Assembly (NCBI RefSeq): GCF_036231965.1 | Contig: NZ_CP109499.1 | Location: 2,108,001-2,172,000, forward strand | Reading direction: 5' to 3' | DNA length: 64,000 nucleotides | Origin: Streptomyces sp. NBC_01428 | GTDB taxonomy: Bacteria > Actinomycetota > Actinomycetes > Streptomycetales > Streptomycetaceae | Shown here: positions 25,020 to 32,287 of the stretch, piece after piece | How the letters are laid out: each line of letters begins with the position of its first letter | How positions within the stretch are numbered: the stretch's first letter is position 1 | Made by a program: the position numbers and the translations under genes | Notes under the pieces: model-generated | Database searches by the model: none | What the model was told of the DNA's origin: nothing | What the model saw: the letters and a program-made list of their open reading frames with translations, nothing else

Positions 25020-26996
25020 TCAGAGGGCGGACGGCGGCCGCATGCGGAAGTCGTAGCGCGCGGGCAGGGGTTCGTCGCTGAGCCGGGACCACAGCAGACC
25101 GATGGTCTCCGCCCCCTCCCTCAGGTCGGCGACCTCGAAACCGGCGTCGAAGACGGCCCGCGCACCCGCGCGGTTCCCCTCGGCGAGCAGCAGCCCGGCC
25201 TCGACGAGGCGGAACCGGCCGCGCTCCCGTACGGCCTGCGGCAGCCGATCCCACACGGCACGGGCGTCGGCGGTGCGCCGTACGGCGAGCAGCGCCTCGA
25301 TGGCCTCGCGGCCGAGCGCTGCCGTCGCCGCGGTCCAGCGCTCCCCGTCGTCGCGCCGTTCCCGGCACAGGTCGTCGAAGGCCTCCCGGTAGCGGTCGGC
25401 GGCCCGCTCGGGGTTGCCGCTCTGCTGGTCGGCGACGGCGAGGCAGCGCAGCAACGGCCAGATCGACGGGGCGAGTTCGAGCGCGCGCTCCCAGCTCCGC
25501 ACGGCCTGGGCGAGATCACCGGCGTGCCACTGGGCCACCCCCAGGTGGTACTCGGCGGCGGGCACCGCGGGTGCCGTCTCCAGCATGTCGCGCCAGTGCG
25601 GGGCGACCAGCGACTCCCCGGGCGGGCCGGCCCGCCGGGGCTCGGGGAAGGCACCCGAGCGCAGCAGTTCGCGCCACGGCGCCTGGTCCTCGCCGAGTGT
25701 GGACTCGTCGAAGGGTGTCCCCGGCAGCTTGTGGGCGGCGCGCAGGACTTCGAGCGCTCCCCAGCCCGAGCCGATGGCGAGCACCTCGCCCGGTTCGGTG
25801 TCGGCGTGCGGCAGCCAGGCGGCGTACGCGGCGTCGACGGCGTCCCGGGGCAGGGCGCCGTCCAGCCGGCGTTCGGTCTCCGCCCGGGCGGCGTCCCAGT
25901 CCGTTCCGTGGACGGTCGCCGCGTCGACGGACAGCGGGCCGTACGCCTCCAGCCAGGAGATGTCGCTCTCCGCTTCGAGCCGCACGTGTTCGAGCTGGGT
26001 GCGGGCGAGTCCGGCCTGGATCTCGCAGTACCCGCCGGTGCCCGGCTCGGTGAGCCACTCCTGCCAGCGCCGGCCGCCGGGTCCCGAGCCCCAGACGAAG
26101 AGCTTGCGCCCGCGCAGGGTGTCGGTCGAGGTCTGCACGAGTCCGTCGCCCGCGTCGTCGAGCGCGGTGATCCAGCGGCGCTGCCCTTCGGGCACCTCGT
26201 AGAAGTAGTCCGCGGGGAAGGTGCTGTTCAGCGGATAGGTGCGGTCGGTTCCGTCGTACTCCGGCACGGGCACCGGGCGCAGCCGCCGCTCGTAGCCGAA
26301 GTGCCAGGCCTCCTCGGCCGGGGCGATCACCCGGCGCTCCTCGGGGACGGCGATGTTGGACCACCAGTACAGGGGCGTGGGCCGCTCGTGCGGGTTGCGG
26401 ACGCGGACGCCGACGTACAGGAAGTCGGAGCCGTCCGGCAGCCAGAGGTCGACCTGGAAGGGGAGGTCGCGCAGCCGCTCCCATTCCCACAGGCGCAGCA
26501 TCTCGCCGCCGTCGGGGGCGGGTACGCGCGCGGCGTGGACGGGTGAGCACGACAGGGTCGTGTGCCCGGTGGCGCCGATGTTCCACTCGATGCCGCCGGA
26601 GAACCACGCGCCGTTGAGGGCGAAGCAGGCGGGCTGCACCACCGGGTTCCGGTAGAGGAGTTCGCGGTGGGTGGGCTTGTGGAAGAGGGAGACGACGCGG
26701 CCTCCGTGGCCGGGCAGCACGGTGGCCCGCAGCCGGTCGTTCTCGATCACGACGGTGTCGAGCTCCGCGGGCCGGCGCTCGCGTCCGTAGCCGTCGCGGA
26801 TGCGCTCCGGCAGCACGCTGTGCAGCGGCTCGTAACCTATCTGGCGGGCCATGTCGCGCGGCAGGCCGACGCGGTCGCGGTCGTCGATGGTGTGGGTCTC
26901 GTCGAGGGTCCGCAGGGGCGGCAGCGGGTTGCTCGGTCCCAAGTCCGCCGCCGGGAGGGTCAGTACGTCACGTCGGATCGTCGTCACGATGACCAT
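25020..26996 (-). CDS. DUF5107 protein with TPR-like C terminus
   Basis: 658-aa cytosolic protein. The N-terminal two thirds match DUF5107, a beta-sandwich family resembling galactose-mutarotase-type sugar enzymes. Signs are VLPGHGGRVVSLFHKPTHRELLY, NGAWFSGGIEWNIGATGH and TPLYWWSNIAVPE. The last 200 or so residues are helical repeats like tetratricopeptide repeats (AEYHLGVAQWHAGDLAQAVRSWERALEL). It may act on carbohydrate; no catalytic activity is proved for the family as far as I know. The ATG at 26996 is taken; a GTG at 26987 is an alternative. The start codon lies inside an inverted repeat CCATGGAACATGG. Confidence 0.82.
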   Translation of the reverse strand: MVIVTTIRRDVLTLPAADLGPSNPLPPLRTLDETHTIDDRDRVGLPRDMARQIGYEPLHSVLPERIRDGYGRERRPAELDTVVIENDRLRATVLPGHGGRVVSLFHKPTHRELLYRNPVVQPACFALNGAWFSGGIEWNIGATGHTTLSCSPVHAARVPAPDGGEMLRLWEWERLRDLPFQVDLWLPDGSDFLYVGVRVRNPHERPTPLYWWSNIAVPEERRVIAPAEEAWHFGYERRLRPVPVPEYDGTDRTYPLNSTFPADYFYEVPEGQRRWITALDDAGDGLVQTSTDTLRGRKLFVWGSGPGGRRWQEWLTEPGTGGYCEIQAGLARTQLEHVRLEAESDISWLEAYGPLSVDAATVHGTDWDAARAETERRLDGALPRDAVDAAYAAWLPHADTEPGEVLAIGSGWGALEVLRAAHKLPGTPFDESTLGEDQAPWRELLRSGAFPEPRRAGPPGESLVAPHWRDMLETAPAVPAAEYHLGVAQWHAGDLAQAVRSWERALELAPSIWPLLRCLAVADQQSGNPERAADRYREAFDDLCRERRDDGERWTAATAALGREAIEALLAVRRTADARAVWDRLPQAVRERGRFRLVEAGLLLAEGNRAGARAVFDAGFEVADLREGAETIGLLWSRLSDEPLPARYDFRMRPPSAL

Positions 26997-27022
26997 GGAA
27001 CATGGTCATCGGTCAGCTGACC
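26993..27022 (-). promoter_or_regulatory. Two palindromes at the DUF5107 start
   Basis: CCATG-GAA-CATGG (26993-27005) covers the start codon. GGTCAGCTGACC (27011-27022), a perfect 12-bp palindrome, lies 15 bases upstream of it. They sit in the 51-base gap after the arginase-like gene and may be operators for a repressor. Confidence 0.45.
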
Positions 27023-27047
27023 AGGGTCTCCGCTCGTCAGGTTCGGG

Positions 27048-27944
27048 TCAGGATTGCGCAAAGGCCCCGACGACGACGTCCGCGAGGAGCGCGCCCGCGG
27101 TGCCGTCGGGGTCCAGGTCGGGGTCGTAGATGGTGATGTTGAGGCCGACGCAGCGCGGGGAGCGGACCAAGGGGCCGAGCAGCGCGAGGAGTTCGTCGGG
27201 AAACAGACCGCCGGGGTCCGGGCTGTCCACGGCGGGCATCACCGTGGGGTCGAGGCAGTCGGCGTCGAGGTGCACCCAGAAGCCGTCCAGCCGCGGGAGT
27301 TCGAGGGCGGCGAGGGAGGCGCGGGCGGTCGCGTCCGCGCCCCGGGTGCGCAGGTCCCCGACGGTCGTCGTGGGAATCCTCAGGGCGGCGAGCTCCTCCA
27401 GGTCGGAGTCGTCGTCGCGGATCCCGAAGAGGTGGACGTCCTCGTCCCTCAGATAGGGCCGCAGCCCTTCGAGATCGGACAGGTCCTCCTGGCCGCGCCC
27501 GGTGGCGATCGCGAGCTCCTCGCCGCCCGCCGCGCCGATCCGCTCGGAGTTGCCGGGGTGCCGGAAGTCGGCGGAACCGTCGACGGCCGCGAGCCCGAAC
27601 CGTCCGATGCGGCGCAGCGCGAGGGAGGCGCCGAGCTGGATGGAGCAGTCCCCGCCGAGGACGACGGGCAGATCGCCGTCGCGGACGTGCCGCTCGACCC
27701 GGTCGGCGAGGATCCGCGTGTAGTGGGCGATGGCCGCCGCGTTGAAGACGCCGTCGCCCTCCTTCCAGTCGCCCCGGTCGTAGCGCGGGGGCACGACGAC
27801 CCCGCCCTCCAGGGCGCCGAGCCGCTGCACGATCCGCTGTTCCCGCAATGCGCCGGCCAGTTTGTAGCAGCCGGGCACGGTGCCGGGGGCGGGTGGCCGC
27901 AGGCCCAGGTTGGAAGGGGCGTCCAGTACGACGATGTTCCGCAT
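27048..27944 (-). CDS. Arginase-fold protein with altered metal site
   Basis: 298-aa member of the arginase/agmatinase/formiminoglutamase family. Three family signatures are recognisable but changed: GGDCS (usually GGDHS) at about residues 95-99, VDGSAD (usually DAHxD) at about residue 118, and HLDADCLDP (conserved Asp-x-Asp) at about residue 221. Two histidine ligands of the dimanganese centre are thus Cys and Ser. The protein may bind metal differently, use another substrate, or be non-catalytic. The ATG begins MRNIVVLDAPSNLG, matching related streptomycete proteins in my memory. It is co-directional with the DUF5107 gene, 51 bases upstream of it. Confidence 0.82.
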   Translation of the reverse strand: MRNIVVLDAPSNLGLRPPAPGTVPGCYKLAGALREQRIVQRLGALEGGVVVPPRYDRGDWKEGDGVFNAAAIAHYTRILADRVERHVRDGDLPVVLGGDCSIQLGASLALRRIGRFGLAAVDGSADFRHPGNSERIGAAGGEELAIATGRGQEDLSDLEGLRPYLRDEDVHLFGIRDDDSDLEELAALRIPTTTVGDLRTRGADATARASLAALELPRLDGFWVHLDADCLDPTVMPAVDSPDPGGLFPDELLALLGPLVRSPRCVGLNITIYDPDLDPDGTAGALLADVVVGAFAQS

Positions 27945-28041
27945 GGGGTCATCCTCACCCGTCGGACGGCGCCCGTGGAAGGGGATCGCGGAGCGGTCGG
28001 ACGGGGCGGCCGCTCCGCGTCCGGCGCGCGCGGCCGGGCGG

Positions 28042-28590
28042 TCAGCGGGACGCGGTCATCTCCGCCGTGATCGCCCACCGTTCGTGGTCGCGCCAGGCGC
28101 CGTCGACGTGGATGAAGGCCGGCGAGAACCCTTCGAGGCGGAAGCCGCACCGCCGGGCGAGGGCGATGGACGCGGCGTTGCCCGGCTGCACGTTGAGCTC
28201 CAGCCGGTGCAGCCCCATCGTCCCGAAGGCGTATCGGACGACGAGTCCGAGGCCCTCGGACATGAGCCCGCGGCCGGCGGCGTGCGCGAACGCCCCGTAG
28301 CCGAGGGCGCCGCACAGGAAGCCGCCCTCGACGATGTTGTTGATGTTGACGAAGCCGGCGATGCCCCCGCCGTCGCGTTCGCAGACGAGGAACCCGGCCT
28401 TGGTCCGGTCCTCGATGAGCCGTCCCGCGTACGCGGCGTAGCCGTCGGGGCTGCCGGGCGGGAACAGCCACGGCTGGTGGAGGCTCTTGCTCTCCCTGGC
28501 CCGCGCGGTGAACTCGTCACCGTCGTCGAGGGTGAAGTGGCGCAGGCCCACCCGCGGGCCCTCGGCGAGATAACCGGCGTTCTCAGGCAT
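28042..28590 (-). CDS. GNAT N-acetyltransferase (RimJ/RimL type)
   Basis: 182-aa acetyltransferase using acetyl-CoA. It starts with VGLRHFTLDD and includes IAGFVNINNIV. The acetyl-CoA loop region is AHAAGRGLMSEGLGLVV, followed by GLHRLELNVQPGNAASIALARRCGF, the RimJ/RimL hallmark. The acceptor (ribosomal protein, small molecule or antibiotic) is unknown. TAGGGT lies six bases before the ATG on the minus strand and there is no ribosome binding site, so translation is probably leaderless. Confidence 0.87.
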   Translation of the reverse strand: MPENAGYLAEGPRVGLRHFTLDDGDEFTARARESKSLHQPWLFPPGSPDGYAAYAGRLIEDRTKAGFLVCERDGGGIAGFVNINNIVEGGFLCGALGYGAFAHAAGRGLMSEGLGLVVRYAFGTMGLHRLELNVQPGNAASIALARRCGFRLEGFSPAFIHVDGAWRDHERWAITAEMTASR

Positions 28591-28596
28591 CCCGTC

Positions 28597-28602
28597 ACCC
28601 TA
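28597..28602 (-). promoter_or_regulatory. Likely -10 box of a leaderless transcript (GNAT gene)
   Basis: TAGGGT on the minus strand, six bases before the ATG at 28590, without a Shine-Dalgarno sequence. Confidence 0.5.
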
Positions 28603-28615
28603 GTCGAGCACGTGA

Positions 28616-28864
28616 TCAGCGCCTGCGTCGCATGGCGTACGCACCGCACAGCGCGCCGATCAGCGCGGTGGCGAGGAGGGCCACCCACAGCGGCATGGTC
28701 ACCTCGGGGACGATCAGCCGGATCCTGGTGCTGCGGGTGTTCTCGAAGATGAAGATCAGGGCGAGGACGCCCAGCACGGCGACGACGATCCTGGCGGGCG
28801 TCATCGGCCCTTCGCGGGTGCTCTTGCCGCTGGTGGGGGCGTTCTCGGTGGTCTTGCGACTCAT
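28616..28864 (-). CDS. LapA/DUF1049-family small membrane protein
   Basis: 82-aa protein with two membrane helices, IVVAVLGVLALIFIFEN and MPLWVALLATALIGALCGAY, joined by the typical TRSTRIRLIVPEV loop, and an RRRR cytoplasmic end. This is the lipopolysaccharide-assembly-protein-A/DUF1049 layout. In Gram-positives its role is unknown. The ATG at 28864 gives a 20-residue charged N terminus; a second ATG at 28804 (MTPARIVV) is also possible. The stop lies 25 bases before the GNAT gene. Confidence 0.82.
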   Translation of the reverse strand: MSRKTTENAPTSGKSTREGPMTPARIVVAVLGVLALIFIFENTRSTRIRLIVPEVTMPLWVALLATALIGALCGAYAMRRRR

Positions 28865-28975
28865 GCGTCCAGCATGGGCCCGAAGGCACGGGTCCGCACG
28901 ACGGGAGGATCTCGGCAAGGCCGGGACCACCCGTCGCGGCTCCCGGCGCCGGTCCCCCGCGACCGGTCCCGGGGC

Positions 28976-30766
28976 TCAGCCGGCGACGACCGGCAGCTCC
29001 AGGGTCCCGGTGTCGCCGGGCGCGCTCGTCACGGTCACCGGCTTCACTCCCCTGTTCCCGGTGTACGCGTCGTCGCTGGCGGCGACGACGAACCGGAGCC
29101 GGTGGCCGGCCTCGTACCGGTGGACGATGCCGGGCAGGGTGACGGTGAAGCTCTTCGTCACGTCCGGGACGCGTACCGGGGCGACCAGCCGGTGCACGAG
29201 CGCCTTGCTGCCGTCGGGTGCCACGTCGTACAGCTTGGCGAAGAGGACCAGCTTGTCGGCGGCGTCGCCCGAGTGCTGGACCCGCTCGGTCACCGGGGAG
29301 ACGACCTTCAGCCGGGCCCGGGGCGAGCCGACGACGTCGAGGGGCCGGGTCAGCGGTTCGCCGGTCCAGCCGAGGAAGGTGCCCGCGATGTCGTACGGAG
29401 CCGGGTCGGCCAGCCCGGCCAGGGCGGCGAGGGAACGCTCGGAGTGACTGCTCGGCACCAGCAGGTTGCGGTACACCCGGCTGCCGCGGGCGACCTTCGC
29501 GCGGTTGTCGACCAGCTTCCCGTCCCCGGAGAGGTACAACGTCCGGTCGGGCACGGGCACCCGAGGGGCGGTGGCGTACCTGGCGTCGGGGTCCGTGATC
29601 CAGTCGCGGTAGTAGGCGAGGGCGGGCCCGGTGCCGGCGCCCGCTCGGCGGTTCAGATAGCGGTCGAACCAGGCGAGGACCCGCCGGCCGACATAGCTGG
29701 TCTCCAGATTGCCCTGGCTCAGGCTGAGTTCACCGGTCGCGGGATCGGTGAGGCCCCCGCTGTGTCCCCAGGACTGCCAGATCATCCGGGCCTCGGTGCC
29801 CTGTGTCGTCAGCGTCCTGTACGTCGCTGTCGCCTCGTTGAGGTTGAAGAGGCTGTCGGCCTGCCCCTGGACGAGCAGGGTGGGCGCCCGCACGCTCCGC
29901 AGGTACGAGACGGGCGAGACGCGGCGCGCGTACCGCAGCAGCGACTCCGTCCGGGCGGCGGGGTAGGTCCCCGAGTTCAGGGTGCGCACGGTGGCGCAGG
30001 CGTCGGTCACGAAGTGCAGGCAGCCGAGGGTGTTGACGCGGGTGGGGTCCAGGTTGGCCGTGGTGAGCGGCTGGCTCTCGCCGATCAGGTAGAAGCCGTT
30101 GCCCCACTGCCATTTGAAGGCGCCGGGCACCTGCCGGGCACCGGCCGCGTTGTTCGGGGCGAGGGCGTACGCGAGGTCGTTCCAGGTGATGAGCGGGACG
30201 AGGGCGTCGACGCGGTGGTCGACGGCGGCCGTGGCCATCTGGACGGCGCCTCCGTACGAGCCGCCGATCATGCCGACGCGGGGGTCGTCCCGGCCGTCCC
30301 GGGTGACGTAGTCGACCGTCGTGCCGTCGTCGGCGGCGCGGGTGCCCGCGAGGAAGTCGACGAGTCCGGAGGCGGCGCGCCCGTCGATGCCCGGGTCGTC
30401 GAGGGAGATCAGGCATCCCGACTTCCCGAAGCCGAGCCCCGAGTAGACGAGGCTCACGTAGCCGCGGGCGGCGAACGCCTTGCCGATGCCGTCCGTGGAG
30501 CCGTCCGCCTTGCTGCCGCCGAAGCCGTTGGTCGCGAGGACGGCGGGCGCGGGATGCGCCCGGTCCACTCCAGCGGGCCGGTACAGGTCGGCGTCGACCG
30601 TGCAGTCGCGGTCGCCGGCCCGGACGGTGAAGGTGAGCGGCGTGACCGTGTACCCGTCGGTGGCCGAGGCCGCGGGCGCGGTGAACGCGAGCGGCGCGGC
30701 CAGCGCCGCACCGAGCGCCAGGGCGAGCGGTGCACGGGACGCGGACCCGCGCGAGCGACCGGACAC
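28976..30766 (-). CDS. Secreted CocE/X-Pro dipeptidyl-peptidase-like hydrolase
   Basis: 596-aa exported alpha/beta hydrolase. The GTG at 30766 is chosen because GGAGGT precedes it and the protein then starts with a clear signal peptide (SGRSRGSASRAPLALALGAALAAPLA, cleavage after ASA). Upstream in-frame starts would bury this. The nucleophile is in IGGSYGG at about residue 169. The likely acid is in QGQADSLF (about 301) and the base in WGHSGG (about 334). The C-terminal third is the jelly-roll PepX_C domain. It probably cleaves X-Pro dipeptides or acyl esters outside the cell. Two palindromes upstream suggest repression by a dimeric regulator. Confidence 0.86.
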   Translation of the reverse strand: MSGRSRGSASRAPLALALGAALAAPLAFTAPAASATDGYTVTPLTFTVRAGDRDCTVDADLYRPAGVDRAHPAPAVLATNGFGGSKADGSTDGIGKAFAARGYVSLVYSGLGFGKSGCLISLDDPGIDGRAASGLVDFLAGTRAADDGTTVDYVTRDGRDDPRVGMIGGSYGGAVQMATAAVDHRVDALVPLITWNDLAYALAPNNAAGARQVPGAFKWQWGNGFYLIGESQPLTTANLDPTRVNTLGCLHFVTDACATVRTLNSGTYPAARTESLLRYARRVSPVSYLRSVRAPTLLVQGQADSLFNLNEATATYRTLTTQGTEARMIWQSWGHSGGLTDPATGELSLSQGNLETSYVGRRVLAWFDRYLNRRAGAGTGPALAYYRDWITDPDARYATAPRVPVPDRTLYLSGDGKLVDNRAKVARGSRVYRNLLVPSSHSERSLAALAGLADPAPYDIAGTFLGWTGEPLTRPLDVVGSPRARLKVVSPVTERVQHSGDAADKLVLFAKLYDVAPDGSKALVHRLVAPVRVPDVTKSFTVTLPGIVHRYEAGHRLRFVVAASDDAYTGNRGVKPVTVTSAPGDTGTLELPVVAG

Positions 30767-30840
30767 GAAGACCTCCACGCTGAGGACGACCGACGGGCCA
30801 CGGCGGGTCCGCCGGGCCGGGACCCGTGGACGCGCCGCGC

Positions 30841-30866
30841 TACCGACCGGTACATACCGGTCGGTA
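30841..30866 (-). promoter_or_regulatory. TetR-type operator, perfect 12-bp inverted repeat
   Basis: TACCGACCGGTA, two bases, then TACCGGTCGGTA. The arms are exact reverse complements. It lies 75 bases upstream of the chosen GTG start of the CocE-like gene. ACCGACCGGT-type arms are typical of TetR-family sites. No TetR gene adjoins it. Confidence 0.65.
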
Positions 30867-30875
30867 GTCATGCTG

Positions 30876-30887
30876 TGACACGTGTCA
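30876..30887 (-). promoter_or_regulatory. Second palindrome upstream of the CocE-like gene
   Basis: TGACACGTGTCA, a perfect 12-bp palindrome nine bases beyond the TetR-like site. A TTGACC -35-like element lies just upstream of it on the minus strand, so it would sit between the promoter elements. Confidence 0.5.
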
Positions 30888-30957
30888 TCCGGGGTCAATC
30901 ACCGGTAAGAGTGGTTCTCGACAGGGCTGCGGTGACCGTGTCGCGCGTCCCGTGCCG

Positions 30958-31905
30958 TCAGGCCAGCGCGGGCTCCTCCAGGGTCAGCGTCCCGGCGTCC
31001 GCGTCGAGTTCGGCCCGGAGGCCGAACGGCATCGTCAGCGCGCCCTCGGCGTGCCCGAAGCCGAAGTGCTCGACGACGGGCACCCCGAGGTCCCCGAGAC
31101 GGTCGGCGAACACCGCGCGCAGTTCCTCGTAGGGCCCGCAGTCGACCCAGGAGCCGAGGGCGATCCCGGCCACGCCGTCCAGCCAGCCGGCGCGCAGCAG
31201 TTGGGTCAGGATCCGGTCCGTGCGGTAGGCCTCCTCGCCGATGTCCTCGATCAGGAGGAGACCGCCGCGGGCGGACGGGCGGGCGTGCGGGGTGCCGAGG
31301 TCGGCGGCGAGCAGGGACACGCAGCCGCCCAGGGTGACACCGCTCGCCCGGCCGGGCACCAGCGCGCCGGCCTCACCGGAGGAGAGGGTCCGCACGGAGT
31401 CCGGTTCGAAGAGGGTGGCCCGCAGGTGCTCCTGCGCCCGTGCGTTCTTCAGGAAGTCGAGGGCCGCGATCATCGGTCCGTGCAGGGTGGCGAGCCCGAC
31501 GCGGGTCGCGAACGCCTCGTGCAGTGCGGTGATGTCGCTGAACCCGAGGAAGACCTTGGGACCGGCGGCCCGGATCGCGTCCCAGTCGAGCAGGTCGACC
31601 ATGCGCTGCGCGCCGTAGCCGCCGCGGGCGCACAGCACCGCCGACACGTCCGGGTCGCACCAGGCGGCCTGGAGGTCGGCGGCCCGGTCCGCGTCCGTCC
31701 CGGCGAGGTAGCGGAACTCGCCGTGCCGGTCGAGGACATGGGGGCCCACCACCGGGTCGAGGTCCCAGCCGCGCAGGATGTCGAGACCGGCTTCGAGGCG
31801 CTCCTCGGGGACGGGCCCGCTGGGCGCGACCACGGCGACGCGCGCCCCGGCGGCGAGCCGCGCCGGCCGGGTCAGGGGGGTGACGGTCGAGGTCGTTCGG
31901 GTCAC
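30958..31905 (-). CDS. LD-carboxypeptidase, peptidase family S66
   Basis: 315-aa cytosolic serine peptidase related to LdcA (murein tetrapeptide LD-carboxypeptidase) and MccF. The catalytic Ser is in GFSDITALHEA (about residue 123), the Glu in LLIEDIGEEAYRTDR and the His in GFGHAEGALTMPFG. It would remove the terminal D-alanine from recycled muropeptide tetrapeptides, or degrade peptide nucleotide antibiotics if MccF-like. The GTG at 31905 begins the recognisable protein. The gene lies within a run of peptidase genes on the same strand, with a minisatellite upstream. Confidence 0.88.
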   Translation of the reverse strand: MTRTTSTVTPLTRPARLAAGARVAVVAPSGPVPEERLEAGLDILRGWDLDPVVGPHVLDRHGEFRYLAGTDADRAADLQAAWCDPDVSAVLCARGGYGAQRMVDLLDWDAIRAAGPKVFLGFSDITALHEAFATRVGLATLHGPMIAALDFLKNARAQEHLRATLFEPDSVRTLSSGEAGALVPGRASGVTLGGCVSLLAADLGTPHARPSARGGLLLIEDIGEEAYRTDRILTQLLRAGWLDGVAGIALGSWVDCGPYEELRAVFADRLGDLGVPVVEHFGFGHAEGALTMPFGLRAELDADAGTLTLEEPALA

Positions 31906-32287
31906 GCGTACTGCTCCCGTTCCTGGTGCTGATCTTCGTGCGGGTCTTGCTGGTCGTGCTGGTCGTGCGGGTGACTACCGCTCGTGCGGCGGCCTTCCGC
32001 GCAACGGCCTTCCGTGCGGCGGCCGTTCGCAGCGTGGCCGCTCGTGCAGCTGTCGTCCGCAGCGTGGCCGCCCGTGCAGCTGTCGCCCGTGCGGCGGCCG
32101 TTCGCAACGTGGCCGTCCGTGCGGCGGCCATTCGCAGCGTGGCCGCCCGTGCGGCGGCCGTTCGCAGGGTGGCCGTCCGGGCGGCGGTCGTTCGTGTGCC
32201 GGTCGTGGGCGTGCGCGGCCACCCGGTCCGCCGCCGCCCCGGACCGAGCGGCGCCTGTCCCGGTCGGGTTCCCGGGCCGCGCCGGCC
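31906..32287. other. Gene-free stretch holding a minisatellite
   Basis: About 380 bases between the S9 peptidase stop and the LD-carboxypeptidase start. Most of it is the 15-bp repeat array at 31986-32195. Both strands remain open in several frames because the repeat length is a multiple of three, but none of these frames has a recognisable domain or ribosome binding site. Confidence 0.6.
31986..32195. repeat. 15-bp minisatellite, 14 units
   Basis: Fourteen successive 15-bp units such as GCGGCGGCCGTTCGC and AGCGTGGCCGCTCGT, mostly alternating so that the higher-order period is 30 bp. One unit pair is broken near 32076-32090 (GCAGCTGTCGCCCGT). Units differ at a few positions. Read on the plus strand it would encode alternating AAAVR and SVAAR pentapeptides, but there is no evidence that it is translated. 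Confidence 0.85.
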
